Origin: Hirundichthys speculiger | Lineage: Eukaryota > Chordata > Actinopteri > Beloniformes > Exocoetidae | NCBI GenBank assembly: GCA_018398805.1 | Contig: JAGFBZ010000013.1 | Span: forward strand, 110,403 to 174,402 | Direction: 5' to 3' | DNA length: 64,000 bases | Shown here: one piece after another, positions 59,401 through 62,763 of the stretch | Numbering within the stretch: position 1 is the first letter of the stretch | Layout of the letters: the number at the start of each line of letters is the position of its first letter | Notes under the pieces: generated by a model | Told to the model about the DNA's origin: nothing | The model's database searches: none | Seen by the model: the letters and a program-made list of their open reading frames with translations, nothing else | Position numbers and translations under genes: made by a program

Positions 59401-61995
59401 CATGGGCACGGCGGCAGGCTCACTTGGAGGGTGTTAGGGTTTTTAACTGAATCTGGTCTAAGGGGGGCAGGTGAACCCCCTAACCCCCCATGTTGATGTG
59501 TAGATTGATTGATCTGTTTTGGTATTGATATCTAAAATGTTAAATGATACCCAGGCCTACGTCAGCGTGTCCTGTGTGTGATTCCAGCATGGAGATCTGC
59601 CATCCGAGGAACAACATCACCATGTGTCCTCTGTGTGACCGAGTGTGCGGTTACTGGAAACTGAGCACAGCGTGCGGCACAGCCCGGGCCAGTCACCTGT
59701 TCGACAACCCCGCCACGGTCTTCTTCTCCGTCTTCATGGCTCTGTGGGGTGAGTCGCTCCGCACCACACCCAGTCAGTGTCATGGCTGCACCCTGATCCC
59801 AATGGCAACGCCTCGTTTCCACCAGGAACACGGTTCCTAACGGAGGCTTTCACGGTTCAAGGCATCTTGAGCCAAGAGCTCAGTCGAACATTTATTTCAT
59901 ATTTCTATAATCTGTATAAACAATGAATCTTCTCTTTGTAGAATTGCATGATTTTGTTGGAAAGATCAGACTTTTACTGTAAAATTGTGATTTTCAAAAA
60001 CATTTTATCAATTTTTGACATAAAATTCTAACTTTAAATCCTAAAATGAACAATTTTATTTGTCCTAAAATCTCGAATCACAGTTTTGTGCCAAAAAATT
60101 TCTAAAATTGCAACTTTTTGTAGAGTTGCACATTTTGGTTGCAAAAATACTTTTTTTTTTAGTTTTAAAAGTGCAACTTAAGTTTTTAATTTAATCTTTC
60201 AAGTTTTTCTTTAAATTTGGTTTCTTTTAAATAGTTTTTTTTTTTAAACTACAACTTTGTTGAAACATCATGGATCTTGTCTATTTGCAACTTTATGTCC
60301 TAAAATCACAAATTTATGTTGTAAAATTGTGGATTTTACAACTTTATTCATGAAAAGTAAATTTTTATTTAAAATCTCAAATGTACCTCAATAACAACTT
60401 TTTGACATCAGATGATGATATTTTTTCATGAAATAACAGATGTTAGAAAACTTTAACTTTTTGAGAAAAAAATAAATGTTTTGTCCTAAATTAATAAATT
60501 TAATTTGCATAATATTCATAAATGAATAAAATATTCATAAAACTTCATGTTTTTGAAGGAACAATCACAAATTTTCATGTAAAATCGTTTGAAGTCAATG
60601 AAACCAGATAAAAATGAAACATTAAACGAGGGACATCCGACAGCAACACCAGTTACCTAGCAACTGTACTACTGTAACATGCTGACATCAGTTACCTAGC
60701 AACCATTCTACTGTAACATGCTGACGTCAGTTACCTAGCAACCGTTCTACTGTAACATGCTGACATCAGTTACCTAGCAACCGTACTACTGTAACATGCT
60801 GATGTCAGTTACCTAGCAACCGTACTACTGTAATATGCTGATGTCAGTTACCTAGCAACCGTACTACTGTAACATGCTGACGTCAGTTACCTAGCAACCG
60901 TTCTACTGTAACATGCTGACGTCAGTTACCTAGCAACCATTCTACTGTAACATGTTGACGTCAGTTACCTAGCAACTGTTCTACTGTAACATGCTGACGT
61001 CAGTTATCTAGCAACCGTACTACTGTAACATGTTGACATCAGTTACCTAGCAACCGTTCTACTGATCATGCTGATGTCATTACCTAGCAACCGTTCTATT
61101 GTAACATGTTGACATCAGTTACCTAGCAACCGTTCTACTGATCATGCTGATGTCATTACCTAGCAACAGTTCTATTGTAACATGTTGACGTCAGTTACCT
61201 AGCAACCGTTTTACTGAAACATGTTGACGTCAGTTATCTAGCAACCGTTCTACTGTAACATGTTGACGTCAGTTACCTAGCAACCGTTCTACTGCTACTG
61301 TTTTGGAGTTTATCCTAATAAAACTCTTGTTTATTTAACTGTTTGGTCCCGAAGCCGCCATGTTCATGGAGCACTGGAAGAGGAGGCAGATGAGGCTGAA
61401 CTATGAGTGGGACCTGACGGGCTTTGAAGACGAGGAGGTTCGTACCGCCGGCAGCAGATGACACTGTTAGATAAACGTAAAACATTACACAACATGTCAT
61501 TAAGACTCAAAGACAAAAGAGAGATAAAGTTGAGTTTGTAGCTTTAAAACGGAGAAGCTGGAGTCTCAGATGATACTCAGACTGGTACCAGGTTTTACTT
61601 GTATTAGACATTTAATTTTTGTTCCCAGCCTGGTTCTGTCTAAATATCTGGATCCGGTATCAGTCCAGAGGGTCAAACCATGACGCTGATCTGTTTGATC
61701 AATCAGGTGGTGGAATTAAAGCCATCAGCTGATCCAACTGAACTAAAAGTGACCCGACTATCTTAAACTGAGCCAGTCCAGTTGACCTTAAACTGACGCC
61801 GCTCACCTTCAGAGACATGAAGTCCAGATGTTTCTGAGTATCATCACATCTGGGCTGATGAACCACCTCAATCCGTCTCTACTTAGATGTGGTTTGATGC
61901 TCCAGATCTGAAGATGATCTCAGGAAGTGACATCAGTATGAATTAACTTCATCTATGTTGTTGCTTGTTTTTGTCTTTTCCAGGAAGCTCTGAAG
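8233..61995 (+). CDS. ano1: Anoctamin (TMEM16), ano1-like, 5' half, 13 exons
   Basis: Anoctamin-1 is a Ca2+-activated chloride channel of the plasma membrane, a homodimer with ten transmembrane helices per subunit. The joined exons encode 463 residues: cytosolic N-terminal domain (1 to about 325), TM1 (about 343-370, in exon 10), a Cys-rich extracellular loop with one N-I-T sequon, the start of TM2, and the first intracellular loop ending in the EALK microexon. All splice phases agree and all introns are GT-AG. Motifs [46 protein letters not shown] and [19 protein letters not shown] are diagnostic of the ANO1/ANO2 branch. [12 protein letters not shown] and the EAVK-like microexon favour ANO1 over ANO2 (recalled family knowledge, not a search). 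The remaining half, with the pore and Ca2+ site, lies past 64000. Confidence 0.9.
8445..10890. repeat. 20-bp minisatellite array, about 122 copies
   Basis: Unit ttacagtacaggtgaatcag, in exact 20-bp register from about 8461 to 10550. A 2-bp deletion near 10557 shifts the register, and the array then continues to about 10890. Common variants are gt/aa and ac/gc in the tacagtaca half and cag/ctg/tag at the unit end. It begins about 107 bp after the exon 1 donor. Most units contain CAGGTG. Confidence 0.97.
10905..11335 (+). mobile_element. Interspersed repeat, family also at 18.5 kb and 26.1 kb
   Basis: This sequence occurs in the opposite orientation at 18525-18956 and, interrupted, at 26085-27306. 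Shared landmarks are the gacagac/tctgtctgtc end, the 'ttcttccggatc' region and the gcggaggtctgcgctctc end. It is a dispersed fish repeat; I cannot name the family with confidence. The small open frames over it are not genes. Confidence 0.75.
11336..12108. other. Intron 1 sequence without recognised features
   Basis: AT-rich unique-looking sequence. I see no exon, RNA gene or repeat structure. Confidence 0.5.
12109..15015. repeat. 21-bp minisatellite array, copy A
   Basis: Over 130 units of 21 bp (agaccactagggtccggctc plus c), with 19-bp variants lacking gg. Main variants are cca-c/t-aggg and ggt-c/t. Higher-order blocks recur: the stretch around 13140-13480 is repeated near 13490-13960 and again near 14040-14350. 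Because 21 is divisible by 3, both strands stay open for up to 135 codons (SGSRPLG on +, GLEPDPS on -); these are repeat artefacts. Confidence 0.97.
15016..15351. other. Single-copy spacer of the duplicated block, copy A
   Basis: AT-rich sequence between the 21-bp array and the hAT element; the same sequence recurs at 22876-23211. No features seen. Confidence 0.6.
15352..16435 (+). mobile_element. hAT-type transposon remnant, copy A
   Basis: Left end cagtggtgtgcaaactg and right end agtttgagaaccacgg are imperfect terminal inverted repeats; inner parts also match (tgcgtacc against ggtacgca). Flanking 8-mers tattgagc and tattaaag fit a decayed 8-bp target duplication, as expected for hAT. The 1.08-kb interior keeps only an N-terminal transposase piece. 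Confidence 0.7.
15685..15936 (+). pseudogene. hAT transposase N-terminal remnant (BED-finger type), copy A
   Basis: An open stretch of 83 codons containing [24 protein letters not shown] and PKPQCVV. That arrangement (basic segment, then Y-D-P-x-Y-L-K-x-G-F-x-W, then PxPxC) is the start of the BED-type zinc finger in ZBED5/SCAND3-like hAT transposases. It begins with GTG, not ATG, and stops straight after the first Cys, so the finger and the catalytic domain are missing. Copy B at 23546 differs by an 8-bp insertion (gccgagga microduplication) that shifts the frame and lets it run to 24049. Neither copy can make a working transposase. Confidence 0.65.
16703..17121. repeat. Interstitial telomere-type repeat (CCCTAA)n, copy A
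   Basis: About 420 bp of CCCTAA units with scattered CCCCTAA, CCTAA and other variants: the vertebrate telomere motif in interstitial position. The matching array in copy B (24566-24692) is only about 127 bp. Confidence 0.97.
17122..18268. other. Duplicated-block spacer with a LINE 3' tail, copy A
   Basis: No gene. At 17824-17925 an (AATC)n tail followed by tactttatttatagagcact and ending caaagtgctttacat is a common fish retrotransposon 3' end. A C-run and CA repeat lie at about 17934-17965. The open frames near 17136 and 17376 recur in copy B with no recognisable domain. Confidence 0.6.
18269..18336. repeat. (TA)n microsatellite, copy A
   Basis: An uninterrupted TA run of about 34 units abutting the left end of the TIR element at 18341. 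Confidence 0.97.
18341..19271. mobile_element. Non-autonomous TIR element (cagtggtacctctactta ends), copy A
   Basis: The left end cagtggtacctctactta and the right end, its reverse complement (taagtagaggtaccactg), delimit 931 bp. The right end is followed by TA, which fits a Tc1/mariner-like target, although the left flank is CA/TA repeat and does not prove it. It carries a nested copy of the dispersed repeat at 18525-18956. No transposase. Confidence 0.75.
18525..18956 (-). mobile_element. Dispersed repeat nested in the TIR element, copy A
   Basis: Reverse-orientation copy of the repeat at 10905-11335, from gaactagaaaagcactctg to the ggtggaggtaaaaa end. Uninterrupted here; in copy B the same repeat is split by a LINE. 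Confidence 0.75.
19274..19326. repeat. (CA)n/(TA)n microsatellite, copy A
   Basis: A CA run followed by a TA run directly after the right end of the TIR element. Confidence 0.9.
19420..20398 (-). mobile_element. Second hAT-type remnant, copy A
   Basis: Ends cagggctgttcag and, inverted, a gggctcttcaaatggcagcc end resemble degenerate hAT termini. The interior minus strand encodes a zinc-finger fragment (see next entry). Element boundaries are approximate. Confidence 0.5.
19861..20121 (-). pseudogene. hAT transposase N-terminal zinc-finger fragment (GTF2IRD2-like), copy A
   Basis: Read on the minus strand without stops: [20 protein letters not shown], then [20 protein letters not shown], then [19 protein letters not shown]. 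The KKRKVD-x-E-x-R start, the C-x2-C pair and the R-R-H-F-x-x-x-H end form the BED-like finger seen at the N-terminus of the hAT (Charlie8-type) transposase that also gave rise to GTF2IRD2. No ATG begins the frame, and the reading is lost at a T-rich run near 19852. The catalytic DDE-RNaseH region is absent. The same fragment is present in copy B at about 28150-28420. Confidence 0.65.
20590..21514. repeat. 29-bp minisatellite array, copy A (cut by gap)
   Basis: Diverged units of about 29 bp built on gttgttgaatttagaccctg followed by tatacgact-type ends. The array stops abruptly at the N at 21515; in copy B it continues for about 3 kb. Confidence 0.93.
21515..21515. other. Single undetermined base joining two arrays
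   Basis: One N lies exactly where the 29-bp array of copy A switches to the 21-bp array of copy B. A switch between two unrelated repeats at an N is typical of a forced contig join. Confidence 0.95.
21516..22875. repeat. 21-bp minisatellite array, copy B
   Basis: Same unit and same higher-order order of variants as the right-hand part of 12109-15015, including the block ending agtaatgagtcagtctcc. The start is ragged, with several partial or duplicated units in 21516-21900. Confidence 0.96.
22876..23211. other. Single-copy spacer of the duplicated block, copy B
   Basis: Near-identical to 15016-15351, with single-base indels in the A and T runs. Confidence 0.6.
23212..24305 (+). mobile_element. 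hAT-type transposon remnant, copy B
   Basis: Second copy of the element at 15352-16435, same ends and flanks, with an 8-bp insertion near 23757 inside the transposase remnant. Confidence 0.7.
23546..24049 (+). pseudogene. hAT transposase N-terminal remnant, copy B
   Basis: Same start as the copy A remnant through YLKLG and FFWSG. The 8-bp microduplication then shifts the frame, which stays open to 24049, ending with segments such as [20 protein letters not shown] that could be diverged transposase or chance. GTG at the first codon, no catalytic residues identifiable. Confidence 0.55.
24566..24692. repeat. Interstitial telomere-type repeat, copy B
   Basis: About 127 bp of CCCTAA units with CCCCTAA variants, less than a third of the copy A length, in the same flanking context. 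Confidence 0.96.
24693..25840. other. Duplicated-block spacer with a LINE 3' tail, copy B
   Basis: Counterpart of 17122-18268. The (AATC)n tail with tactttatttatagagcact lies at about 25397-25500, followed by a longer C-run. No gene recognised. Confidence 0.6.
25845..25900. repeat. (TA)n microsatellite, copy B
   Basis: TA run of about 28 units, slightly shorter than in copy A. Confidence 0.96.
25905..27562. mobile_element. TIR element, copy B, carrying two nested insertions
   Basis: Same ends as 18341-19271. The interior holds the dispersed repeat (26085-26226 and 27018-27306), which is itself split by a LINE fragment, giving three nested layers. A deletion before the right end (around 27440) removes some of the sequence found in copy A. 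Confidence 0.75.
26227..27017 (-). mobile_element. 5'-truncated CR1/Rex-like LINE inserted only in copy B
   Basis: The left end is an (ATTGA)n tail followed by an actttaataatccccgaggg 3' terminus, so the element runs on the minus strand. The open frame 26656-27006 encodes the C-terminal end of a reverse transcriptase ([20 protein letters not shown], then [12 protein letters not shown], then [11 protein letters not shown]), collinear with the C-terminus of the LINE at 35458-38920. Copy A reads straight through this position (cccattgtcaat), so it gives the empty site. Target duplication is at most a few bases (att). Confidence 0.85.
27720..28708 (-). mobile_element. Second hAT-type remnant, copy B
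   Basis: Counterpart of 19420-20398, including the KKRKVD/CLIC zinc-finger fragment on the minus strand at about 28150-28420, with extra bases in A and T runs that break the frame. Confidence 0.5.
28905..31940. repeat. 29-bp minisatellite array, copy B
   Basis: About 100 diverged units of gttgttgaatttagaccctg plus a tatacgact-type end, over 3 kb. A roughly 180-bp block (29100-29280) is duplicated at 29280-29460, which copy A lacks. Units decay gradually towards 31940. Confidence 0.93.
31941..34071. other. Intron 1 distal part, no gene
   Basis: No exon recognised. 32484-32570 (tttatttaacccttatttat onward, with agaactaattctcatttaca) resembles a common fish interspersed repeat. The open frames near 32131, 33104 and 33427 lack domains and splice logic. 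Confidence 0.5.
34072..34770. repeat. 28-bp minisatellite array before exon 2
   Basis: About 25 units of cctctagtggtcggtagagg plus aactgcag. It ends about 90 bp before the exon 2 acceptor. Variants include ttggt, gggtggt and cagtct forms. Confidence 0.96.
34863..35237 (+). CDS. ano1: Anoctamin exon 2
   Basis: 125 codons, phase 0 to 0, between a cttctctccatgtcag acceptor and a gtgagt donor. Encodes residues about 36-160: [20 protein letters not shown] is the conserved first beta-strand segment of the anoctamin N-terminal domain, followed by a basic, poorly conserved linker, then [20 protein letters not shown] and ELEKEEE. The linker ([14 protein letters not shown] onward) is longer and more Arg-rich than I would expect from the mammalian protein. 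GC content is high against the surrounding introns. Confidence 0.93.
35290..35450. repeat. 78-bp tandem repeat, left part (LINE target)
   Basis: Two units of about 78 bp containing acaagggtccggacaagggt and gaaagataagtcctgaccct. Further units lie at 38928-39035, on the far side of the inserted LINE, so the array was split by that insertion. Confidence 0.88.
35816..37386 (-). pseudogene. LINE ORF2, reverse transcriptase part
   Basis: A 521-codon open frame on the minus strand. In order it has a Pro/Thr-rich linker, [36 protein letters not shown], the A block [11 protein letters not shown], the B block [17 protein letters not shown] and the C block YSDDTAIV (Ser replaces the usual Ala before the catalytic Asp pair). 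It then has the thumb and C-terminal region ending [12 protein letters not shown]. The product would copy element RNA into DNA at a nicked genomic target. The frame is whole, but it is joined to the endonuclease part only through a frameshift at a seven-A run (37389-37395 on the + strand), where the upstream frame ends. A homopolymer base-call error is possible. Confidence 0.92.
37387..38843 (-). pseudogene. LINE ORF2, apurinic-type endonuclease part, frameshifted
   Basis: Two overlapping minus-strand frames. 38280-38843 carries [17 protein letters not shown], then CLTETWL (the Glu of the APE-type active site) and [12 protein letters not shown], then loses frame near 38330 and ends at 38280. 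37387-38283 resumes with [12 protein letters not shown], then [12 protein letters not shown] (metal-binding D-x-N) and KADHNLVLL (the terminal D-H motif), followed by a linker helix region [16 protein letters not shown]. Active-site residues are therefore all visible but in two frames. At least two single-base indels separate this from a continuous ORF2. Confidence 0.9.
38928..39035. repeat. 78-bp tandem repeat, right part
   Basis: Continuation of the 35290-35450 repeat beyond the LINE, with gatcaggtccaacagaacaa and gaaagataagtcctgaccct segments. Confidence 0.88.
39036..39862. other. Intron 2 sequence with a LINE 3' tail
   Basis: No gene. At 39402-39460 an (AATCAG)n tail followed by actttattgatccccgaggg is a short LINE 3' end, 5'-truncated almost completely. 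Confidence 0.6.
39863..40645 (+). mobile_element. Tc1-type transposon, 3'-truncated
   Basis: Starts with the Tc1-family terminal repeat tacagtggaggaaataagta (39863). A transposase start ATGGGCAAGACTAAAGAG at 40105 encodes [20 protein letters not shown], the first DNA-binding helix of the paired-type domain. Further on, degenerate pieces correspond to the second helix-turn-helix and to [15 protein letters not shown] stop 92 bases into the frame and later frameshifts make it inactive. The right half, with the DDE residues and the second terminal repeat, is missing after about 40645. Confidence 0.88.
40670..41243. mobile_element. Half copy of a long-TIR element
   Basis: From gtctacaaatatatatggcc to the terminus ttaccgaaaggtcaatt. 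The same sequence, in the same orientation, forms 43787-44801, and the outer part recurs inverted at 43311-43740. The left arm is absent here. Confidence 0.8.
41244..41361 (-). mobile_element. tRNA-headed SINE
   Basis: On the minus strand the sequence begins ggtggctgtagctcagttgg and has a perfect A box TAGCTCAGTTGG (41341-41352) and B box GGTTCGATCCC (41297-41307), the normal tRNA spacing. The acceptor stem does not close, so this is not a functional tRNA gene. The tail gtgtccttgggcaagacact is shared by many fish SINE copies. Confidence 0.8.
41362..42599. other. Intron 2 sequence, probably degenerate LINE flank
   Basis: No host gene seen. The 41600-42120 part is AT-rich and may be the 3' part of the L1-type element that follows, but I cannot show this by motifs. 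Confidence 0.4.
42600..43270 (-). pseudogene. L1-type LINE reverse transcriptase fragment
   Basis: On the minus strand, [20 protein letters not shown] (about 43040-43120) is the RT A block of L1-like elements, and [20 protein letters not shown] with [11 protein letters not shown] (42664-42864) is the C block with the F-A-D-D catalytic motif. The stretch between them is stop-ridden and shortened. This differs from the CR1/Rex-like and L2-like elements elsewhere in the window. Confidence 0.8.
43311..44801. mobile_element. Long-terminal-inverted-repeat DNA element
   Basis: Left end aattacctttcggtaagcac and right end gtgcttaccgaaaggtcaatt are inverted repeats extending inward for about 400 bp (43311-43740 against 44020-44801 after removing an insertion). 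The centre (43740-44000) is single copy. No transposase is encoded, so it is non-autonomous. A second MITE is inserted in the right arm. Superfamily not assigned. Confidence 0.8.
44312..44726. mobile_element. TTAA-flanked MITE (piggyBac-like)
   Basis: Terminal repeats aggtggggtaggtgttctt and aagaacacctagcccacct, flanked by TTAA at 44308-44311 and 44727-44730. The half copy at 41165-41180 reads gtccttaatggaggagcag across this point, so it shows the empty site with one TTAA. TTAA duplication is the hallmark of piggyBac-type insertion. A (CCCT)n run lies inside at about 44536-44564. Confidence 0.85.
45003..45078. repeat. Short interstitial telomere-type repeat
   Basis: About 12 CCCTAA units with CCCCTAA variants. 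Confidence 0.9.
45213..45493. mobile_element. 281-bp MITE-like element with 14-bp flanking repeat
   Basis: Ends gggcgattctagg and ctagcctcgccc form a short imperfect inverted repeat. The element is flanked by identical ATGGTTGGACTCAG at 45199-45212 and 45494-45507. No coding capacity. Confidence 0.75.
45660..45806. mobile_element. 147-bp hAT-type MITE with 8-bp target duplication
   Basis: Ends cagagtgcgaattat and gtaattcgcactatg are inverted repeats with two mismatches. Flanks GACATGTT at 45652-45659 and 45807-45814 are an exact 8-bp duplication, as for hAT. It contains a G-run near 45688. Confidence 0.85.
45815..46584. other. Intron 2 sequence without recognised features
   Basis: Unique-looking sequence; no exon with anoctamin similarity. 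Confidence 0.5.
46585..47725 (+). repeat. 46-bp array inside a tRNA-type SINE head
   Basis: About 23 units of 46 bp, each with ggtctcctagaggggagacc and cctaaccctaccctaacc. To the left lies an A-box match TGGTTCAGTGG (46592-46602) and to the right a B-box match GTTCAACTC (47704-47712). If one unit is kept and the rest removed, the A to B spacing is about 50 bp, as in tRNA genes. Unit variants differ mainly at ggggagacc/gggtagacc and tgctgg/tactgg. Confidence 0.85.
47795..47995. repeat. Short minisatellite, 22-24 bp unit
   Basis: About eight units of ctccaccctggaccatcctg with small length changes. Both strands stay open for 60-100 codons, a repeat effect. Confidence 0.9.
47996..48616. other. 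End of intron 2
   Basis: No features beyond the polypyrimidine tract and acceptor (ttattttcag) of exon 3. Confidence 0.5.
48617..48715 (+). CDS. ano1: Anoctamin exon 3
   Basis: 33 codons, phase 0 to 0, acceptor ttattttcag, donor gtaagt. Encodes [20 protein letters not shown] followed by [10 protein letters not shown], one of the most conserved parts of the cytosolic N-terminal domain in ANO1. The NVLCREAE wording favours ANO1 over ANO2. Confidence 0.97.
48931..49082 (+). CDS. ano1: Anoctamin exon 4
   Basis: Phase 0 to 2, acceptor cgctctccag, donor gtgagc. Encodes [20 protein letters not shown] through [15 protein letters not shown] is a family signature before the FDLSD segment in exon 5. 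The last codon is split after CT. Confidence 0.97.
49217..50217. repeat. 11-bp minisatellite array in intron 4, about 90 copies
   Basis: Unit tgacccaggta, almost without length change. Common variants are tgaccctggta, tgatccaggta and tgacccaggtg. The reverse strand reads GGGTCA every 11 bp. The 353-codon minus-strand frame (period [11 protein letters not shown]) is a consequence of an 11-bp unit cycling through three frames. Confidence 0.98.
50692..50746 (+). CDS. ano1: Anoctamin exon 5
   Basis: 55 nt, phase 2 to 0, acceptor tgtgtcggcag, donor gtaagt. Encodes [18 protein letters not shown], with the F-F-D-S-K-T-R-S motif that follows the FSREK segment in ANO1. Confidence 0.97.
50857..51068. 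repeat. 42-bp repeat in intron 5, about five copies
   Basis: Unit aactggaggacctgcagatc followed by tactgctagatatctacgttt-type sequence. It ends about 50 bp before the candidate alternative acceptor at 51117. Confidence 0.9.
51118..51201 (+). other. Candidate in-frame 5' extension of exon 6
   Basis: A good acceptor (ttcttcttctgcag) ends at 51117. The 84 nt up to exon 6 keep the anoctamin frame without a stop and would add 28 residues beginning [19 protein letters not shown] donor-like gtaact follows at 51172, but the 30-nt gap to the exon 6 acceptor is too short to be an intron. Not known from other anoctamins; could be chance. Confidence 0.25.
51202..51250 (+). CDS. ano1: Anoctamin exon 6
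   Basis: 49 nt, phase 0 to 1, acceptor ttccttctcag, donor gtgagt. Encodes [16 protein letters not shown] plus the first base of a Gly codon. In human ANO1 the alternative 22-residue segment b is inserted at this junction (recalled); I did not find a convincing equivalent exon in intron 6. Confidence 0.96.
51900..54365. repeat. 74-bp minisatellite array in intron 6, about 33 copies
   Basis: Unit runs ctactctccatagcagtggt, then tagctgcgttggtaacaggc, then ggagagcagccagtcaacta and aattagctaactgg. Copies are very homogeneous until about 53500; after that several carry internal deletions. Each unit junction contains an inverted repeat (GGAGAGCAGCCAGT / ACTGGCTACTCTCC). Confidence 0.98.
54582..54637 (+). 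CDS. ano1: Anoctamin exon 7
   Basis: 56 nt, phase 1 to 0, acceptor ttgtctgacag, donor gtaagt. Encodes [19 protein letters not shown], close to the family GITSLL...YAAAYPLHD segment. Confidence 0.97.
54903..54944 (+). CDS. ano1: Anoctamin exon 8
   Basis: 42 nt, phase 0 to 0, acceptor gtgtaatttcag, donor gtgaga. Encodes [14 protein letters not shown], a short acidic linker ending in the conserved NDRK. Confidence 0.95.
55181..55245 (+). CDS. ano1: Anoctamin exon 9
   Basis: 65 nt, phase 0 to 2, acceptor tactccacag, donor gtaaga. Encodes [20 protein letters not shown] plus V and a split Arg codon. This is the segment just before TM1. Confidence 0.97.
55693..56476 (-). pseudogene. Pogo transposase, catalytic C-terminal part
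   Basis: Two abutting minus-strand frames. 56174-56476 has [20 protein letters not shown], then [20 protein letters not shown] and [12 protein letters not shown]. 55693-56199 has [12 protein letters not shown] (second catalytic Asp), [20 protein letters not shown] (third catalytic Asp) and a C-terminal tail. This order is that of the DDE_1 domain of pogo/Tigger/jerky-type transposases. The first catalytic Asp region should lie upstream, in the stretch that is replaced. A frameshift in the G-run at 56200-56209 separates the two frames. Inactive. Confidence 0.88.
56500..56930. other. Replaced segment within the pogo element
   Basis: This stretch does not read as transposase. It contains an imperfect internal duplication: 56629-56690 and 56745-56804 share ctatccgattt, then ccattct, then agaggtcccgc. 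Origin not recognised. Confidence 0.5.
56953..57873 (-). pseudogene. Pogo transposase, N-terminal part with minisatellite
   Basis: On the minus strand MPRKYNRKT (57873 down), a stop, then [20 protein letters not shown] and SLLRFIRKK form the helix-turn-helix start of a pogo-type transposase. After [19 protein letters not shown] the coding sequence dissolves into the 23-bp array and then re-emerges as [19 protein letters not shown]. The array therefore sits within one codon segment of the original gene. Confidence 0.8.
56995..57560. repeat. 23-bp minisatellite within the transposase gene
   Basis: About 24 units of gacatggttcttgtctgcat plus ggg. Variants: gaggacatgg, ggtacttg, ggatcttg. Both edges run on into transposase codons. 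Confidence 0.95.
58480..58692. repeat. 28-bp repeat abutting the exon 10 acceptor
   Basis: About seven or eight units of gttagtcagatctggatatt plus gtagatct. The last unit ends about 10 bp before the AG of exon 10, so the array forms the upstream part of this 3' splice site. Confidence 0.93.
58703..58837 (+). CDS. ano1: Anoctamin exon 10 (TM1)
   Basis: 135 nt, phase 2 to 2, acceptor cctgtcatacag, donor gtgaac. Encodes [20 protein letters not shown], then [20 protein letters not shown] and DNVPS. LYFAWLG through VFLYGC is the first membrane helix, preceded by the conserved R-K-Y-F-G-E-K. A CA microsatellite starts right after the donor. Confidence 0.98.
58841..58872. repeat. (CA)n microsatellite after exon 10
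   Basis: A run of CA dinucleotides with two ct interruptions beginning 3 bp after the donor GT. Confidence 0.9.
59588..59748 (+). CDS. ano1: Anoctamin exon 11 (extracellular loop 1, start of TM2)
   Basis: 161 nt, phase 2 to 1, acceptor gtgattccag, donor gtgagt. Encodes [20 protein letters not shown], then [14 protein letters not shown], then [19 protein letters not shown]. The five cysteines match the disulfide-bonded first extracellular loop; N-I-T is a potential N-glycosylation site. The final part begins TM2. Confidence 0.98.
59749..60639. other. Intron 11, AT-rich part
   Basis: From about 59880 to 60600 this is AT-rich sequence with loosely repeating aaattttgcaacttt-type words, probably a degenerate low-complexity repeat. 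No exon. Confidence 0.5.
60640..61300. repeat. 39-bp minisatellite array in intron 11, about 16 copies
   Basis: Unit cgtcagttacctagcaaccg followed by ttctactgtaacatgctga. Eight units carry intact TGACGTCA; the others have TGACATCA or TGATGTCA. Almost all carry TTACCTAGCAAC. It ends about 55 bp before exon 12. Confidence 0.97.
61355..61437 (+). CDS. ano1: Anoctamin exon 12 (TM2 end, first intracellular loop)
   Basis: 83 nt, phase 1 to 0, acceptor tggtcccgaag, donor gttcgt. Encodes [20 protein letters not shown] then LTGFEDEE. The donor lacks the usual A at +3 and departs from consensus, which would suit regulated splicing next to the microexon. Confidence 0.97.
61984..61995 (+). CDS. ano1: Anoctamin exon 13, 12-nt microexon (segment c position)
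   Basis: GAAGCTCTGAAG (EALK), phase 0 to 0, between a strong acceptor (ttgtcttttccag) and a gtttgg donor. It lies immediately after the acidic FEDEE end of exon 12. Human ANO1 has EAVK at the same place, encoded by its own 12-nt alternative exon; that segment influences Ca2+ and voltage gating (recalled literature). The joined peptide places it at residues 460-463, near the human 448-451. Confidence 0.85.
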
Positions 61996-62763
61996 GTTTG
62001 GATCATTATTTTATTAGTTAAACTTCTCTCTGAACTATTGTAGCTTCTCTGCTGGAAACTCTTTAACTCTATCTGCATCTAAACACCAGAGCTGACCAGC
62101 TGACCAGTTTCACATGTTATCTGCTACGTGCTACCAGTGCTAGCCTGTTATCTGCTACGTGCTACCAGTACTAGCCTGTTAGTGACTCCACAGATTGTAA
62201 CGTGTCAACATGAGACAGTAGTGACCGTTGTCACATGACATTTGATGTGGCCCAAATGCATTTGGAGCAACATTTGGGCAACAGTGAAAACTTATGTGAA
62301 CACAAAGCTAACTAGCTGAAAAATGTTACGATGTAATTTGGTGCACACCAAGGCCACACCAGTATATGAAAACATAAAACTACAACAAAACTACTTCAGT
62401 CTCTACAGAACAACTCTGGATTCGGTCTCATCTTTGGTGTTGCTCCATCAGAAACAAGATTCCAGAAAAAATCTGCACTCGATTCATGACATCACTAGAA
62501 TCCATCCAACCATCCATCCATCATCTATGGCCACTTAATCCCCTACAGGGTCATGGGGGATCTGTCCCAGCTCTCTTCAGGTGAAAGGCAGGGGTCCACC
62601 TGGACAGGTCACCGGTCAAATCAGACTCATTACTGATGAATCACAACAAGGTACATAGTGGCCATCTGGGAAAATATACAATTAGTTTTTTCTTCATTCT
62701 GATTGGCTAATGCCTGCAGTGAATTCAATTAGTGAACTGCCCATTGTTTCTATAGACTGTGAT
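61996..62763. other. Start of intron 13
   Basis: No further exon seen. A ccatccatccatcatctatg segment with a following cctacagggtcatggggga (about 62505-62560) resembles a widespread fish repeat. Confidence 0.5.
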
